Positions 24,110 through 32,190 of a stretch of DNA of 37,711 nucleotides are shown one piece after another; within the stretch, counting starts at the first letter, position 1, and each line of letters begins with the position of its first letter. Below the pieces are notes generated by a model. The model ran no database searches, was not told the origin of the DNA, and was given only the letters and a program-made list of their open reading frames with translations. Position numbers and translations under genes: made by a program. The stretch is from Avimonoglobus sp965151315 (GTDB lineage: Bacteria; Bacillota; Clostridia; UBA1381), in NCBI GenBank assembly GCA_965151315.1, contig CBCTZG010000024.1, positions 1 through 37,711 of the forward strand. The letters are read 5' to 3'.

Positions 24110-24145
24110 AAAACCTCCGTATGATTGCAGTCATACGGAGGTTTT
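24110..24145. terminator. Bidirectional terminator between hydrolase remnant and collagen-like gene
   Basis: A perfect 15-base-pair stem (AAAACCTCCGTATGA / TCATACGGAGGTTTT) with a six-base loop and T-rich flanks on both strands. It lies between two convergent genes. The stretch 23993-24109 shows nothing else. Confidence 0.9.
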
Positions 24146-24171
24146 CTAATATCAATCCATGTTTTATTTTA

Positions 24172-24975
24172 TCATAACGGCCGTTCCAGCCGCAGGAACG
24201 TCAGGTTAGCCTGACCGTCAAATGCGTCAGCAGAACCAGAATATGTCAGGGTGAAAACCGTCTGGGCAGGTGCCCGGATAATCAATGGTGTTGAACCGGC
24301 CACCGTGGAGCCCTCTGCGTTTGTAGCAGAGTAAATCCCGGTTTCCAAATGGGCGCTTCCGTTATACGACGGGGTAATCTGCATATAGTTTGGACTCCGG
24401 AAATTTGCGGAGACCTTATAAGAGACCAGATAATACCCGGGCGACAGCGTAATATGCTCCAGATCCGTAGACACGATATTTCCCGTTGGGTCGGTAATGT
24501 CCGGAAATAAAGGGATCAAGCTTCCCACGGTAAACGACGCGAAAATCGTACTGAACGAAGCAAACACATCATTCGGCGTCTGTCCTGCGGGGCCGGTAGC
24601 GCCCGTTGGGCCAGTTGGACCAGTCGTACCGGCAGCTCCCGTTGGGCCAATCGCGCCAGGTTCACCGCTCGGTCCCGCAGGGCCCGTGGGGCCGGTACTG
24701 CCAGTCGCACCCGTAGGGCCAGTAGTCCCCGTGCTTCCAGTCGGGCCGGTTGGGCCGGTAGCCCCTGCTGGGCCAATGGCCCCGGTGGGACCCGTCGCGC
24801 CAGATGCACCAGTCGGGCCGGCAGGGCCCGTTGCGCCAGTTGGGCCAGTCGCGCCGGGTTCGCCGCTCGGTCCCGCAGGGCCCGTGGGGCCGGTGCTGCC
24901 AGTCGGGCCGGTACAACACTTTTTTAAGCAGCCGCAGGAATGACAGCAACCGCATAAATAAGGATAATCATTCAT
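24172..24975 (-). CDS. Collagen-like Gly-X-Y repeat protein, BclA/exosporium type
   Basis: The 267-residue protein has three parts. A short Cys-rich N-terminus (MNDYPYLCGCCHSCGCLKKC) has no signal peptide. A collagen region (about 22-135) consists of some 37 Gly-X-Y triplets, mostly GPTG, GATG and GPAG. The C-terminal 130 residues form a beta-rich globular domain (VFASFSTIFASF ... LSPGYYLVSYKVSANF ... TFLRLERPL) like the trimerising C1q/TNF-like domain of BclA. Such proteins decorate the spore surface or exosporium in Bacilli and Clostridia. Two GPSGEPGA segments 66 residues apart mark an internal duplication. The upstream sequence has a sporulation-type -10. Start: ATG with only a weak ribosome binding site. 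Confidence 0.9.
   Translation of the reverse strand: MNDYPYLCGCCHSCGCLKKCCTGPTGSTGPTGPAGPSGEPGATGPTGATGPAGPTGASGATGPTGAIGPAGATGPTGPTGSTGTTGPTGATGSTGPTGPAGPSGEPGAIGPTGAAGTTGPTGPTGATGPAGQTPNDVFASFSTIFASFTVGSLIPLFPDITDPTGNIVSTDLEHITLSPGYYLVSYKVSANFRSPNYMQITPSYNGSAHLETGIYSATNAEGSTVAGSTPLIIRAPAQTVFTLTYSGSADAFDGQANLTFLRLERPL
24644..24905 (-). repeat. Intragenic duplication in the collagen-like gene
   Basis: The 64 bases at 24644-24707 recur at 24842-24905 with four differences. The offset is 198 bases, i.e. 66 residues or 22 Gly-X-Y triplets, so the repeat keeps the triplet register. The whole collagen stretch is also made of short degenerate nine-base repeats. Confidence 0.7.
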
Positions 24976-25009
24976 TTGTTTTCCAGCTTTCTCAATTGTT
25001 TTTTTGCTA

Positions 25010-25037
25010 TATTATATGCAAACTATCCTATTTGTGT
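25010..25037 (-). promoter_or_regulatory. Candidate mother-cell (sigma-K or sigma-E) promoter of the collagen-like gene
   Basis: On the minus strand CATATAATA (25018-25010) fits the -10 pattern CATANNNTA of sigma-K and also CATA-x-x-x-T of sigma-E. An AC dinucleotide lies 17 bases upstream (25037-25036), as expected for the sigma-K -35. No sigma-A -35 is found at the proper spacing, although TATAAT is contained in the motif. Confidence 0.45.
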
Positions 25038-25097
25038 TCTTCTCTGCTGTCTTTATACGTGGCCCGTACCGCATCTTAATTTATCATAAATACTAAA

Positions 25098-25122
25098 CAG
25101 CGGACAGATTTTCTGTCCGCTG
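25098..25122 (-). terminator. Terminator of the nfnA-gltA operon
   Basis: A perfect 11-base-pair stem (CAGCGGACAGA / TCTGTCCGCTG) lies 5 bases after the gltA/nfnB stop. On the minus strand it is followed by TTTAGTATTT. Confidence 0.75.
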
Positions 25123-25127
25123 TGATT

Positions 25128-26519
25128 TTATTGGCTTAACATTTCGTCAATTGCTTTGGCAGCTTTTTTCCCGGCTCCCATAGCCAAAATTACAGTTGCC
25201 GCGCCAGTAACTGTATCCCCGCCGGCATAGACCTTATCCTTGCTGGTCTTCCCAGTTTCTTCATCCGCTATGATACAGCCTCGCTTATTTGTATCCAATC
25301 CAACCGTTGTAGATTTAATTAACGGATTTGGTGTCTGCCCAATAGCAACAATTGCCGTTTCCACTTCGATCACATGTTCTGTTCCCGGCTTTGCCACAGG
25401 CCTCCGCCGACCGGAAGCGTCCGGCTCACCCAGCTCCATATCAATGACCTCCATACCCTGGAGCCAGCCCTTTTCATCTCCAATGAACTTGGTGGGATTT
25501 TGCAGAAGCTTAAAGATAATACCTTCTTCCTCCGCATGGGCAACCTCTTCCGCCCGGGCCGGAAGCTCTTCCTTGCCCCGCCGGTACACAATATATACAT
25601 TTTCGGCGCCCAGACGTTTTGCACTTCTAGCCGCGTCCATGGCTACGTTGCCGCCGCCCAAAACCGCTACGTTTTTCCCAACAACAACCGGTGTGTCATA
25701 TTCCGGGAATTTATATCCCTTCATCAGGTTGATCCGAGTCAGGAACTCATTAGCGGAATATACGCCGTTTAAGCTCTCCCCCTCAATTCCCATAAAGGAC
25801 GGCAGACCAGCGCCTGTCCCTAAGAATACAGCGTCAAAGCCATAATCCTCGATCAGCTCATCCAGTAGGATCGTTTTGCCGACAATGACATTGGTCTCAA
25901 TGTCGACGCCCATCTTTTTCAAATTATCAATTTCCTTCTGCACAATATCCTTGGGCAGACGGAATTCCGGGATTCCGTACATCAGCACCCCGCCGGCAAC
26001 ATGGAACGCTTCATAAATTGTAACTGCGTATCCCTTTTTCGCCAGGTCTCCCGCAACCGTCAAGCCTGCCGGGCCGGAGCCAACGACGGCTACTTTTTTG
26101 CCGTTAGGGGCCGCCGGTCTAATTGTTTCCTCCACATGCTGCATGTGCCAATCTGCTACAAACCGCTCTAAACGGCCAATCCCAACACTTTCGCCTTTAA
26201 TTCCCCGCACACATTTGGATTCACACTGGGTTTCCTGGGGACAAACCCGGCCGCAGACCGCCGGCAAGGCGTTGGTTTCCTTGATCTTATTATACGCGCC
26301 CTCAAAATCACCCTGGGCTACAAGCTGGATAAATTCTGGTATTTTAACACTGACCGGGCATCCCTGCATACAAGGCTTATGCTTACAGTTCAAGCAGCGG
26401 TTTGCCTCGTCAATGGCCATCTCCTCCGTATACCCGGTGGTAACCTCCAAAAAGTTCTTATTCCGCTCATTGGGGCACTGCTCCGGCATCGGATTTTTCT
26501 TTAAAGACATATTAGGCAT
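25128..26519 (-). CDS. gltA: NADPH-dependent glutamate synthase small-subunit type / NfnB (SudA) flavoprotein
   Basis: A 463-residue FAD and iron-sulfur protein. The N-terminal Cys motifs CLNCKHKPCMQGCP (about 40-53) and CGRVCPQETQCESKC (about 88-102) bind [4Fe-4S] clusters. GSGPAGLTVAGDLAKKG binds FAD and GGGNVAMDAARSAKRLG binds NAD(P). The C-terminus has VYAGGDTVTGAATVILAMGAG. It is commonly annotated GltA, but its partner here is an NfnA-type subunit. The pair is therefore better read as electron-bifurcating NADH-dependent ferredoxin:NADP+ oxidoreductase (NfnAB), or sulfide dehydrogenase SudBA. The large glutamate synthase subunit is absent. The ATG at 26519 overlaps the end of the partner gene by 8 bases. 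Confidence 0.9.
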   Translation of the reverse strand: MPNMSLKKNPMPEQCPNERNKNFLEVTTGYTEEMAIDEANRCLNCKHKPCMQGCPVSVKIPEFIQLVAQGDFEGAYNKIKETNALPAVCGRVCPQETQCESKCVRGIKGESVGIGRLERFVADWHMQHVEETIRPAAPNGKKVAVVGSGPAGLTVAGDLAKKGYAVTIYEAFHVAGGVLMYGIPEFRLPKDIVQKEIDNLKKMGVDIETNVIVGKTILLDELIEDYGFDAVFLGTGAGLPSFMGIEGESLNGVYSANEFLTRINLMKGYKFPEYDTPVVVGKNVAVLGGGNVAMDAARSAKRLGAENVYIVYRRGKEELPARAEEVAHAEEEGIIFKLLQNPTKFIGDEKGWLQGMEVIDMELGEPDASGRRRPVAKPGTEHVIEVETAIVAIGQTPNPLIKSTTVGLDTNKRGCIIADEETGKTSKDKVYAGGDTVTGAATVILAMGAGKKAAKAIDEMLSQ

Positions 26520-27363
26520 GATGATTGTCCCTCCCAATTCTGCAATGTCCGCTTTCACAAGCTGTTCTTTCCTGGTTTTTAAACATAGCCTGCCGGTTTA
26601 ACGCCGCCTGCCAGTCGATTTGATGTCCGTCAAAATCCGGGCCATCCACGCAGGCAAACTTCGTTTCACCGCCGACAATAACCCGGCAGCCGCCGCACAT
26701 ACCCGTACCGTCGATCATCACCGGGTTCATGCTGACGATCGTTTTCAGATCATATGGCTTCGTCACGCTGCAAACCGCCCGCATCATAACCAAGGGGCCA
26801 ATCGCGATGACCGCATCATACCGCTCGCCGGCGTCAATCAGCTCCTGAAGCCGTTCGGTGACAAAGCCCTTGGTGCCGTTGGAGCCGTCGTCTGTCGTGA
26901 CGATCAGCTTATCGGATACTTTTTTGAGTTCATCCTCCAAAATGATCAGGCTTTTATCCCGGAAACCTGTGATCACATGCACTTCCGCGCCCATGCTGTG
27001 CAGCTTCTTTGCCTGCGGATATGCGATGGCTGTGCCTAAGCCGCCGCCGATCACAGCTACTTTTTTCAAGCCCTCCAAATGGGTTGGAACGCCTAACGGG
27101 CCTGCGAAATCCAGGATAGATTCGCCGGCCTCTAGCTGTGCCAGATCCTTCGTCGTTTTCCCAACGATCTGGACGATAATAGTCACCGTCCCCCGCTCCC
27201 GGTCAAAATCCGCAATGGTAAACGGTACCCGCTCGCCGTACTCGTCAATCCGCAAAATAATAAACTGTCCCGGCTCCGCCTTTTTCGCGATTAGGGGCGC
27301 TTCGATCTCCATCAGAAAAATCTGTGGATTTAAGACTTTTTTTTGTAAAATTTTATATGCCAT
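26512..27363 (-). CDS. nfnA: NfnA-type ferredoxin-NADP+ reductase subunit (SudB-like)
   Basis: A 283-residue flavoprotein of the dihydroorotate dehydrogenase electron-transfer family. RVPFTIADFD binds FAD, VAVIGGGLGTAIAYPQAKKL binds NAD(H), and GTGMCGGCRV with the later KFACVDGPDFDGHQ carries the Cys ligands of a [2Fe-2S] cluster. With the next gene it would form the NfnAB complex that balances NADH, NADPH and reduced ferredoxin. That fits the fermentative context with AdhE. ATG 27363 is preferred because the upstream ATG at 27375 touches the AAAGGA site; spacing to 27363 is somewhat long. Confidence 0.9.
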   Translation of the reverse strand: MAYKILQKKVLNPQIFLMEIEAPLIAKKAEPGQFIILRIDEYGERVPFTIADFDRERGTVTIIVQIVGKTTKDLAQLEAGESILDFAGPLGVPTHLEGLKKVAVIGGGLGTAIAYPQAKKLHSMGAEVHVITGFRDKSLIILEDELKKVSDKLIVTTDDGSNGTKGFVTERLQELIDAGERYDAVIAIGPLVMMRAVCSVTKPYDLKTIVSMNPVMIDGTGMCGGCRVIVGGETKFACVDGPDFDGHQIDWQAALNRQAMFKNQERTACESGHCRIGRDNHHA

Positions 27364-27420
27364 TGATAGAATCATTCCTTTCTATACCATACGTTACCGC
27401 ATACCCGGCCAACGGTTTTT

Positions 27421-27449
27421 ATTGTAGCACAAATTTCGTATTTTTTCAA
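27421..27449 (-). promoter_or_regulatory. Promoter of the nfnA-gltA operon
   Basis: On the minus strand TTGAAA (27449-27444) and TACAAT (27426-27421) are 17 bases apart, about 60 bases before the start codon. An inverted repeat (AAATTTCG / CGAAATTT) brackets the -35 element. Confidence 0.75.
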
Positions 27450-27466
27450 CTATATATGCGAAATTT
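27431..27466. promoter_or_regulatory. Inverted repeat bracketing the nfnA -35 element
   Basis: AAATTTCG (27431-27438) and CGAAATTT (27459-27466) are perfect inverse copies with centres 28 bases apart. They enclose the -35 hexamer. A repressor dimer or looping pair could bind here. The pattern is not Rex-like and I do not recognise the regulator. Confidence 0.4.
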
Positions 27467-27494
27467 ATATATACTGAAAATCCCGGAGAATATC

Positions 27495-28337
27495 CTACAA
27501 GACGGCAACGGTATGCCGTGTAGCGTGGCAGTTGATATTCACTGCCACCGGCAGACCCGCGATATGGGTCGGATATACCTCAATATTCAGCCCCAGCGCT
27601 GTAGTGCTGCCGCCCAGTCCTTGGGGGCCGATTCCCAGCAAATTGATTTTTTTCAGCAGTTTTGCTTCCAGATCGCTGTAAAACGGATCTGGATGCCGCT
27701 GGCCGATATCCCGGGTAAGGGCCTTTTTAGCAAGCTTTGCCACCATATCCATGGTGCCGCCGATCCCTACGCCGACAACCATTGGCGGGCAGGGATTGGC
27801 ACCAGCCTTGCGGACGGTTTCTACCACGAATTCCTCTACGCCGGCCAGTCCGTCAGACGGATTGAGCATCCGCAGCGCGGACTTGTTTTCGCTGCCAAAG
27901 CCTTTGGGCGCGAATGTGATTTTCAACCGGTCTCCCGGTACAAAATCATAATGAATCACAGCCGGAGTATTGTCCTCCGTATTCTTCCGCCGAAGCGGAT
28001 CCGCCACCACTGATTTTCGCAGATAACCATCCGTATACCCGCTGGCAACACCCTGGTTAATGGCATCTGTCAGGCATCCGCCCTCTACATAGACTTCACT
28101 GCCGATTTCCACAAAAAACACAGCCATTCCCGTATCCTGGCAAATGGGGATTTCCTGCTGGGCAGCAATTTGGGCATTGCGCAGCAAATCCGCAAGTACG
28201 CCCCGGCCCACCGGTGATTCCTCATCTTTTTCCGCCGCCGTCAGCGCGCTTTGAATATCCCTGTTTAAATAACAATTCGCCGAAATACACATTTCAGCAA
28301 CAGTTTTTGTAATTTCGCTCGCATTGATTATCCGCAT
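27495..28337 (-). CDS. Class I fumarate hydratase (or tartrate dehydratase) alpha subunit
   Basis: A 280-residue protein of the two-subunit iron-sulfur fumarase family. The three expected cluster Cys residues are visible: PICQDTGMAVFF, ANPCPPMVVGVGIGG and VNINCHATRHT. LGIGPQGLGGSTTALG is another family block. The alpha subunit normally works with a beta subunit of about 180 residues encoded immediately downstream. Here the next 131 bases hold only the nfnA promoter, and no beta gene is in the window. The ATG at 28337 follows AAGGGG. It lies 24 bases after the large glycosyltransferase gene and may be co-transcribed with it. Fumarase and tartrate dehydratase alpha subunits cannot be told apart by motif alone. 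Confidence 0.9.
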   Translation of the reverse strand: MRIINASEITKTVAEMCISANCYLNRDIQSALTAAEKDEESPVGRGVLADLLRNAQIAAQQEIPICQDTGMAVFFVEIGSEVYVEGGCLTDAINQGVASGYTDGYLRKSVVADPLRRKNTEDNTPAVIHYDFVPGDRLKITFAPKGFGSENKSALRMLNPSDGLAGVEEFVVETVRKAGANPCPPMVVGVGIGGTMDMVAKLAKKALTRDIGQRHPDPFYSDLEAKLLKKINLLGIGPQGLGGSTTALGLNIEVYPTHIAGLPVAVNINCHATRHTVAVL

Positions 28338-28361
28338 AATATACCCCTTCAATTCATTCTT

Positions 28362-31300
28362 TTATCCGATCAAAACCCACTGGCCGGGAATCCACCGCAA
28401 ATATGTTTTTACAAATTCCGGATCAACCGGCTGGCCGGCTAGGACCGGATAAAACAGCACAAACAGTCCAACCGCTAGTCCGGCGTAGACAAAAGCCACA
28501 GTTTTCACCGATTTTTCCTTCTGGTACAGCCGGTATATCGTATATCCCAGCATCAATACCACAAACGGAACATCCGGGAAATAATGATAGATAAAAGTGG
28601 TCCGAAAGACCAGAGTCCAGGGCAGCAGCTGGGCCAAATACCCGACACACAGGAAGCCCGCCCTTTGATCCCGGTGTCGGAAAGCGATCCACAGCATATA
28701 TAAAAACGCCGGAATGCCTGCCCACCAGACCAACGGATTTCCGAAGGAACTGATTCCTTCTTTTAAATTTTCACTGATTGTACCGGAATAATACCAAATC
28801 GGCCGCCACATAATGGGCCACTGGAACCACCGGGAGGAATAAGCGTGGGTAGACTCTACCACTGTTTTCCCATGATAGGTCAGCATACTCTGCTGATTTT
28901 CCCAGATTGCCCGGAGGCCGCCGCCCTCTGCGGCTACATACGGAATATAGCTCAGCAGGTAAACCGCCGCAGGCAGCAAAACAAAAAATCCAACACAGAA
29001 CAGCAAGGTTTTTCCTGTATTTCCCTTAAACGTCCGGATCACAGCCTCGTGGCTGATCCCATCTGTCATCCCTTTGGGATCCCGTAAAGCCCAGCGATAT
29101 TCCCGGAAGCGCTTATAAATCGTCCAGAAAAACAATACCGCCAAACCAGCGCCAGCATAGATCCCCGTCCATTTCGACGCGATTCCCAGGCTCATGGCAA
29201 GCCCGGAAAGCCCCAAGGGAATGAACGTCCTGCGAAGCGGCGTATCGTAAAAGCTCATCTCCATATACCGCCACATAAAGTAATACATCAGCATGATAAA
29301 GAACGTGACGTATACGTCAATGGTGGCAATCCGGGTCTGGGCAAAGTGCATAAAATCAAAGGTAAAAAGCAGGCACGTTACCACCGCCAGCCAGGAATGC
29401 TTCAGCATCCGTTTGGCAAACAGGTATATCACCGGGATCATGAGGATCCCAAACAGCGTCCCCACAAACCGCCAGCCAAATGGATTCATGCCAAACAGCA
29501 TAATACCGGCCGCGATGAATATCTTCCCAAGAGGCGGATGGGTCCATTCATAAACCGGCAGCCCGTGAATAAATTCATAGGCCGTCCTGGCATGATAGAT
29601 CTCATCAAAATAAGTACTGTTGCGGAAGCTTACCCGCTCCGGCACCAGGGCCTGCTCGTCAAACAGCGCTGGATATTGATCTGCATTCACCGGCTGCAGC
29701 GCGTTCCCCGCCGCATCGGAAAGCGCCAGTTCCTTGATAGATACCAGCTCGCTGCAGCTGATTTCCACATACCGGCCTGTCCTCCCGGCCAGATCCTCGG
29801 TATTCCAGTAAAATACATCCCCGTTTTCCAAAGAAAGTGCGTCCGTTTTTTCCCCGTTTTCATCAAAAAATGTAAATTCCAGCTGATTTTCCTCATGCAG
29901 ATGATAGGGGCCAAAAAACATTTTGACAGAACCAAACTCCACAGCGCTTCCAAAATCCAGCCGGACTTCCGCCCCCGGCCGGATCAGCACCTCCGTTTCC
30001 GGCGCCTGCCTATCTCCTAAATCGTAAAACGCCACTCCAGAATAGACGGCCATGATCACAGCCAGAGCCGCCATGTCAAACCGGCCCAGCCGGATTCCGG
30101 CCTTGCTCCGTTCAAATACCGGCTTTAGCGGCTCTTCCTGATCGTTTACCCGCGGCTTTGCCTCCTGCCCGCGATCCCGCAAATACACTGCACGGGCCGT
30201 ATATACAAAATACACCATAACCGCGATATTTACCATGGACGCAGCAATCACGGCTGGTCCTTGAAAATATTTCCCCGGATCCTTTTCGTAAATAAACAGC
30301 ACATAGGCCGTGTTGAAGAACTGGGAAAGGCTGAACAAGCTGTATATCAGGAAATGGCGCCAATCCTTTGACGCGATAAAGCATACAAGCATCAGCGCCA
30401 TAGCCGGGAAAGCATACCGTTCATGCATTTTTGTAGACAGCATGAAGGTCATAAACCCCATGAACGCGCCGACAAAATAATATTTTGATTGTTTTTGGCT
30501 TTTGAAAAAGATATACGCAGCAGCTGCCACGACCCCGATTAACAAAAGATAGCCAATCATCGTTGTCAGCGGAGTCAGGTCGGCCCAGTTCTGACCCATG
30601 GCGCCCCAAATATTAAAGGCGTTAATGGTAGCGTATGGGTAAGAAGCCAGCGTGTCCGCATACTGGCTGACCACATGCCCCAAGCCAAACGGCAGCGCCA
30701 GCAAAACGTCCAAAAGAATTGCGCCCAGAGCGTACAGTACGTTTTTCCCCAGCCGGCACCAGGAAAAATCTTCTAAAAGCACCTGTTCGATCACTCCGAA
30801 CAGCAGCACCGGGGTATAAAACAGCGCCTGTGGTTTGACAAACACTGCCAGCGCAAATATAAAATACGCCGGAATCAACCGCCGCTCCGCCGTGCAGATC
30901 ACTGTCAACAGGATCAGCAGAGTGACTACAGAATCCACCTGTCCCCACAGAGCCGAATCTACAAATACCGCGGGATTGAACAAATAGAAGGCTGCCGCCA
31001 TAAAGGATACGCTGGAATTTACCCGCCGGCGGGCGATCCTGTAAATCAGCCACGCTGTCAGCCCATCACACAGGATGGCGGGCAGCTTTAAAAGCAGGGT
31101 CACACCAGCCTCTGACAATGGAAAAATGTGCTTAAAAAATCCAATGATATAAAGGATATACATGTATCCCGGCGGATAATCTGTAAAGCTTTCCGAGGCA
31201 TAAAAGGCGCCAAAACCATCCCGGAAAACCATATCTGACCAGGCATGGAAGCAGTTCATATCCGTCTCGTGCCCGGGGTATAAATAAGCTCCCAGGATTC

Positions 31301-31448
31301 GGGCGGCAGTCCCGGCCAAAAGCAGGATCATGATCCCCGCACTCCGCTTTTTATCTGCAGTCTTTTCCAGCTGCGGCCCGATCATGGCCGGATACACAAG
31401 GCCAGCCACCAACGCCGAAATAAACAGTACCAAAACCAAAGACATCAT
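28362..31448 (-). CDS. Double GT-C glycosyltransferase with a C-terminal PMT (protein mannosyltransferase-like) module
   Basis: The 1028-residue membrane protein appears to fuse two GT-C transferases. The N-terminal module (about 1-450, some twelve helices) has HETDMNCFHAW and FTDYPPGYMYILY in its first loops and WGQVDSV later, as in PIG-M/GT87-like enzymes. A soluble beta-rich segment (about 470-590) resembles a discoidin-type domain. The C-terminal module (about 600-1028) has FDEIYHARTAYEF and THPPLGK, the hallmark acidic loop of dolichyl/polyprenyl-phosphate-mannose protein mannosyltransferases (GT39). The ends are typical PMT helices. It likely moves sugar from polyprenyl phosphate to protein or a surface polymer outside the cell. 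The start at 31448 follows GAGGTG; an extension to 31511 would cover the promoter. Confidence 0.85.
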   Translation of the reverse strand: MMSLVLVLFISALVAGLVYPAMIGPQLEKTADKKRSAGIMILLLAGTAARILGAYLYPGHETDMNCFHAWSDMVFRDGFGAFYASESFTDYPPGYMYILYIIGFFKHIFPLSEAGVTLLLKLPAILCDGLTAWLIYRIARRRVNSSVSFMAAAFYLFNPAVFVDSALWGQVDSVVTLLILLTVICTAERRLIPAYFIFALAVFVKPQALFYTPVLLFGVIEQVLLEDFSWCRLGKNVLYALGAILLDVLLALPFGLGHVVSQYADTLASYPYATINAFNIWGAMGQNWADLTPLTTMIGYLLLIGVVAAAAYIFFKSQKQSKYYFVGAFMGFMTFMLSTKMHERYAFPAMALMLVCFIASKDWRHFLIYSLFSLSQFFNTAYVLFIYEKDPGKYFQGPAVIAASMVNIAVMVYFVYTARAVYLRDRGQEAKPRVNDQEEPLKPVFERSKAGIRLGRFDMAALAVIMAVYSGVAFYDLGDRQAPETEVLIRPGAEVRLDFGSAVEFGSVKMFFGPYHLHEENQLEFTFFDENGEKTDALSLENGDVFYWNTEDLAGRTGRYVEISCSELVSIKELALSDAAGNALQPVNADQYPALFDEQALVPERVSFRNSTYFDEIYHARTAYEFIHGLPVYEWTHPPLGKIFIAAGIMLFGMNPFGWRFVGTLFGILMIPVIYLFAKRMLKHSWLAVVTCLLFTFDFMHFAQTRIATIDVYVTFFIMLMYYFMWRYMEMSFYDTPLRRTFIPLGLSGLAMSLGIASKWTGIYAGAGLAVLFFWTIYKRFREYRWALRDPKGMTDGISHEAVIRTFKGNTGKTLLFCVGFFVLLPAAVYLLSYIPYVAAEGGGLRAIWENQQSMLTYHGKTVVESTHAYSSRWFQWPIMWRPIWYYSGTISENLKEGISSFGNPLVWWAGIPAFLYMLWIAFRHRDQRAGFLCVGYLAQLLPWTLVFRTTFIYHYFPDVPFVVLMLGYTIYRLYQKEKSVKTVAFVYAGLAVGLFVLFYPVLAGQPVDPEFVKTYLRWIPGQWVLIG

Positions 31449-31482
31449 CAAAACACAACACCTCAAAATCAGTATTAACAAC

Positions 31483-31511
31483 AGTATACTAAAAAATTCC
31501 TTAATTTGCAA
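31483..31511 (-). promoter_or_regulatory. Promoter of the double GT-C gene
   Basis: On the minus strand TTGCAA (31511-31506) and TATACT (31488-31483) are 17 bases apart, about 35 bases before the start codon at 31448. It is back to back with the hpf leader; no clear sigma-A promoter was found for hpf in 31512-31599. Confidence 0.65.
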
Positions 31512-31599
31512 CTAAAAAAATGTTTAGAGTTGGAAAAATACGGGTATATATTAAGTAAGAGGAGGTTTTCCTCTAAAAAAACATCGGGGAGATGATCTT

Positions 31600-32136
31600 A
31601 TGAAATTTAACATCATTGGCAGAAAAATCACCGTATCGGAGAAGATCACCGATTATCTGCAAAAGAAAATCGGAAAGCTGGACAAGTTTTTCAAAGACGA
31701 GGCAGAAGCGCGTATTGTTTTAACTGTAGTAAAAGATAAAATATCCGTCGAAGCGTCTATTTTTGCCGGCGGTATGATATACCGGGCAGAAGAGACCGAC
31801 GAAGACGCCTTAGCCGCGATTGACAAGATCGTAGACGTAATCGAGCGGCAGATCCGGAAAAATAAAACCCGGCTGGAAAAGAAAATCAAGCGGGAGGCGG
31901 TTTTAGAGCCGACTATGCTCAGCGGCGCAAGCTATACCGACGGAGACGATGAGCCAGAATTTAAAATTGTCAAGACCAAGCGTTTCCAGGTAAAGCCTAT
32001 GAGCCCGGAAGAAGCGGTTTTACAGATGAATCTGCTCGGACATAGCTTCTTTGTATTCCGCCACCATGAAACCGACGAAATGAATGTGGTTTACCGGCGG
32101 AAGGATGGAAATTACGCCATTATCGAATCAATATAA
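31600..32136 (+). CDS. hpf: Ribosome hibernation promoting factor, long form
   Basis: A 178-residue protein. The N-terminal 100 residues (MKFNIIGRKITVSEKITDYL ... KLDKFF ... EASIFAGGMIYRAEETDEDALAAID) form the S30AE/YfiA domain that binds the 30S decoding site. A charged linker rich in Lys and Arg follows. The C-terminal 55 residues (KTKRFQVKPMSPEEAVLQMN ... FFVFRHHETDEMNVVYRRKD) form the dimerisation domain that joins two ribosomes into a 100S particle. Length matches the long Gram-positive form. The start is preceded by GGGGAGA. Such genes are usually induced in stationary phase. Confidence 0.97.
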   Translation: MKFNIIGRKITVSEKITDYLQKKIGKLDKFFKDEAEARIVLTVVKDKISVEASIFAGGMIYRAEETDEDALAAIDKIVDVIERQIRKNKTRLEKKIKREAVLEPTMLSGASYTDGDDEPEFKIVKTKRFQVKPMSPEEAVLQMNLLGHSFFVFRHHETDEMNVVYRRKDGNYAIIESI

Positions 32137-32148
32137 CGCATAAAGAAT

Positions 32149-32190
32149 CCCCCAGCGCACAAACGTGTGCTGGGGGACTCTCATTTTTTT
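32149..32190 (+). terminator. Terminator of hpf
   Basis: A 12-base-pair stem (CCCCCAGCGCAC / GTGTGCTGGGGG, one G-T pair) with a short loop ends at 32176. A T-tract follows at 32184-32190 after a short gap. The T-tract reaches into the stop codon of the convergent histidine kinase gene. Confidence 0.75.

Noticed and set aside
24580..24910. Repetitive DNA resembling a CRISPR or tandem array
   Set aside because: The repeats are nine-base codon periodicity of a collagen region in an open frame, with no spacers.
24497..24943. Long plus-strand frame rich in Gly, Pro and Val opposite the collagen-like gene
   Set aside because: It is the antisense shadow of the Gly-X-Y codons, has no ribosome binding site and no conserved domain.
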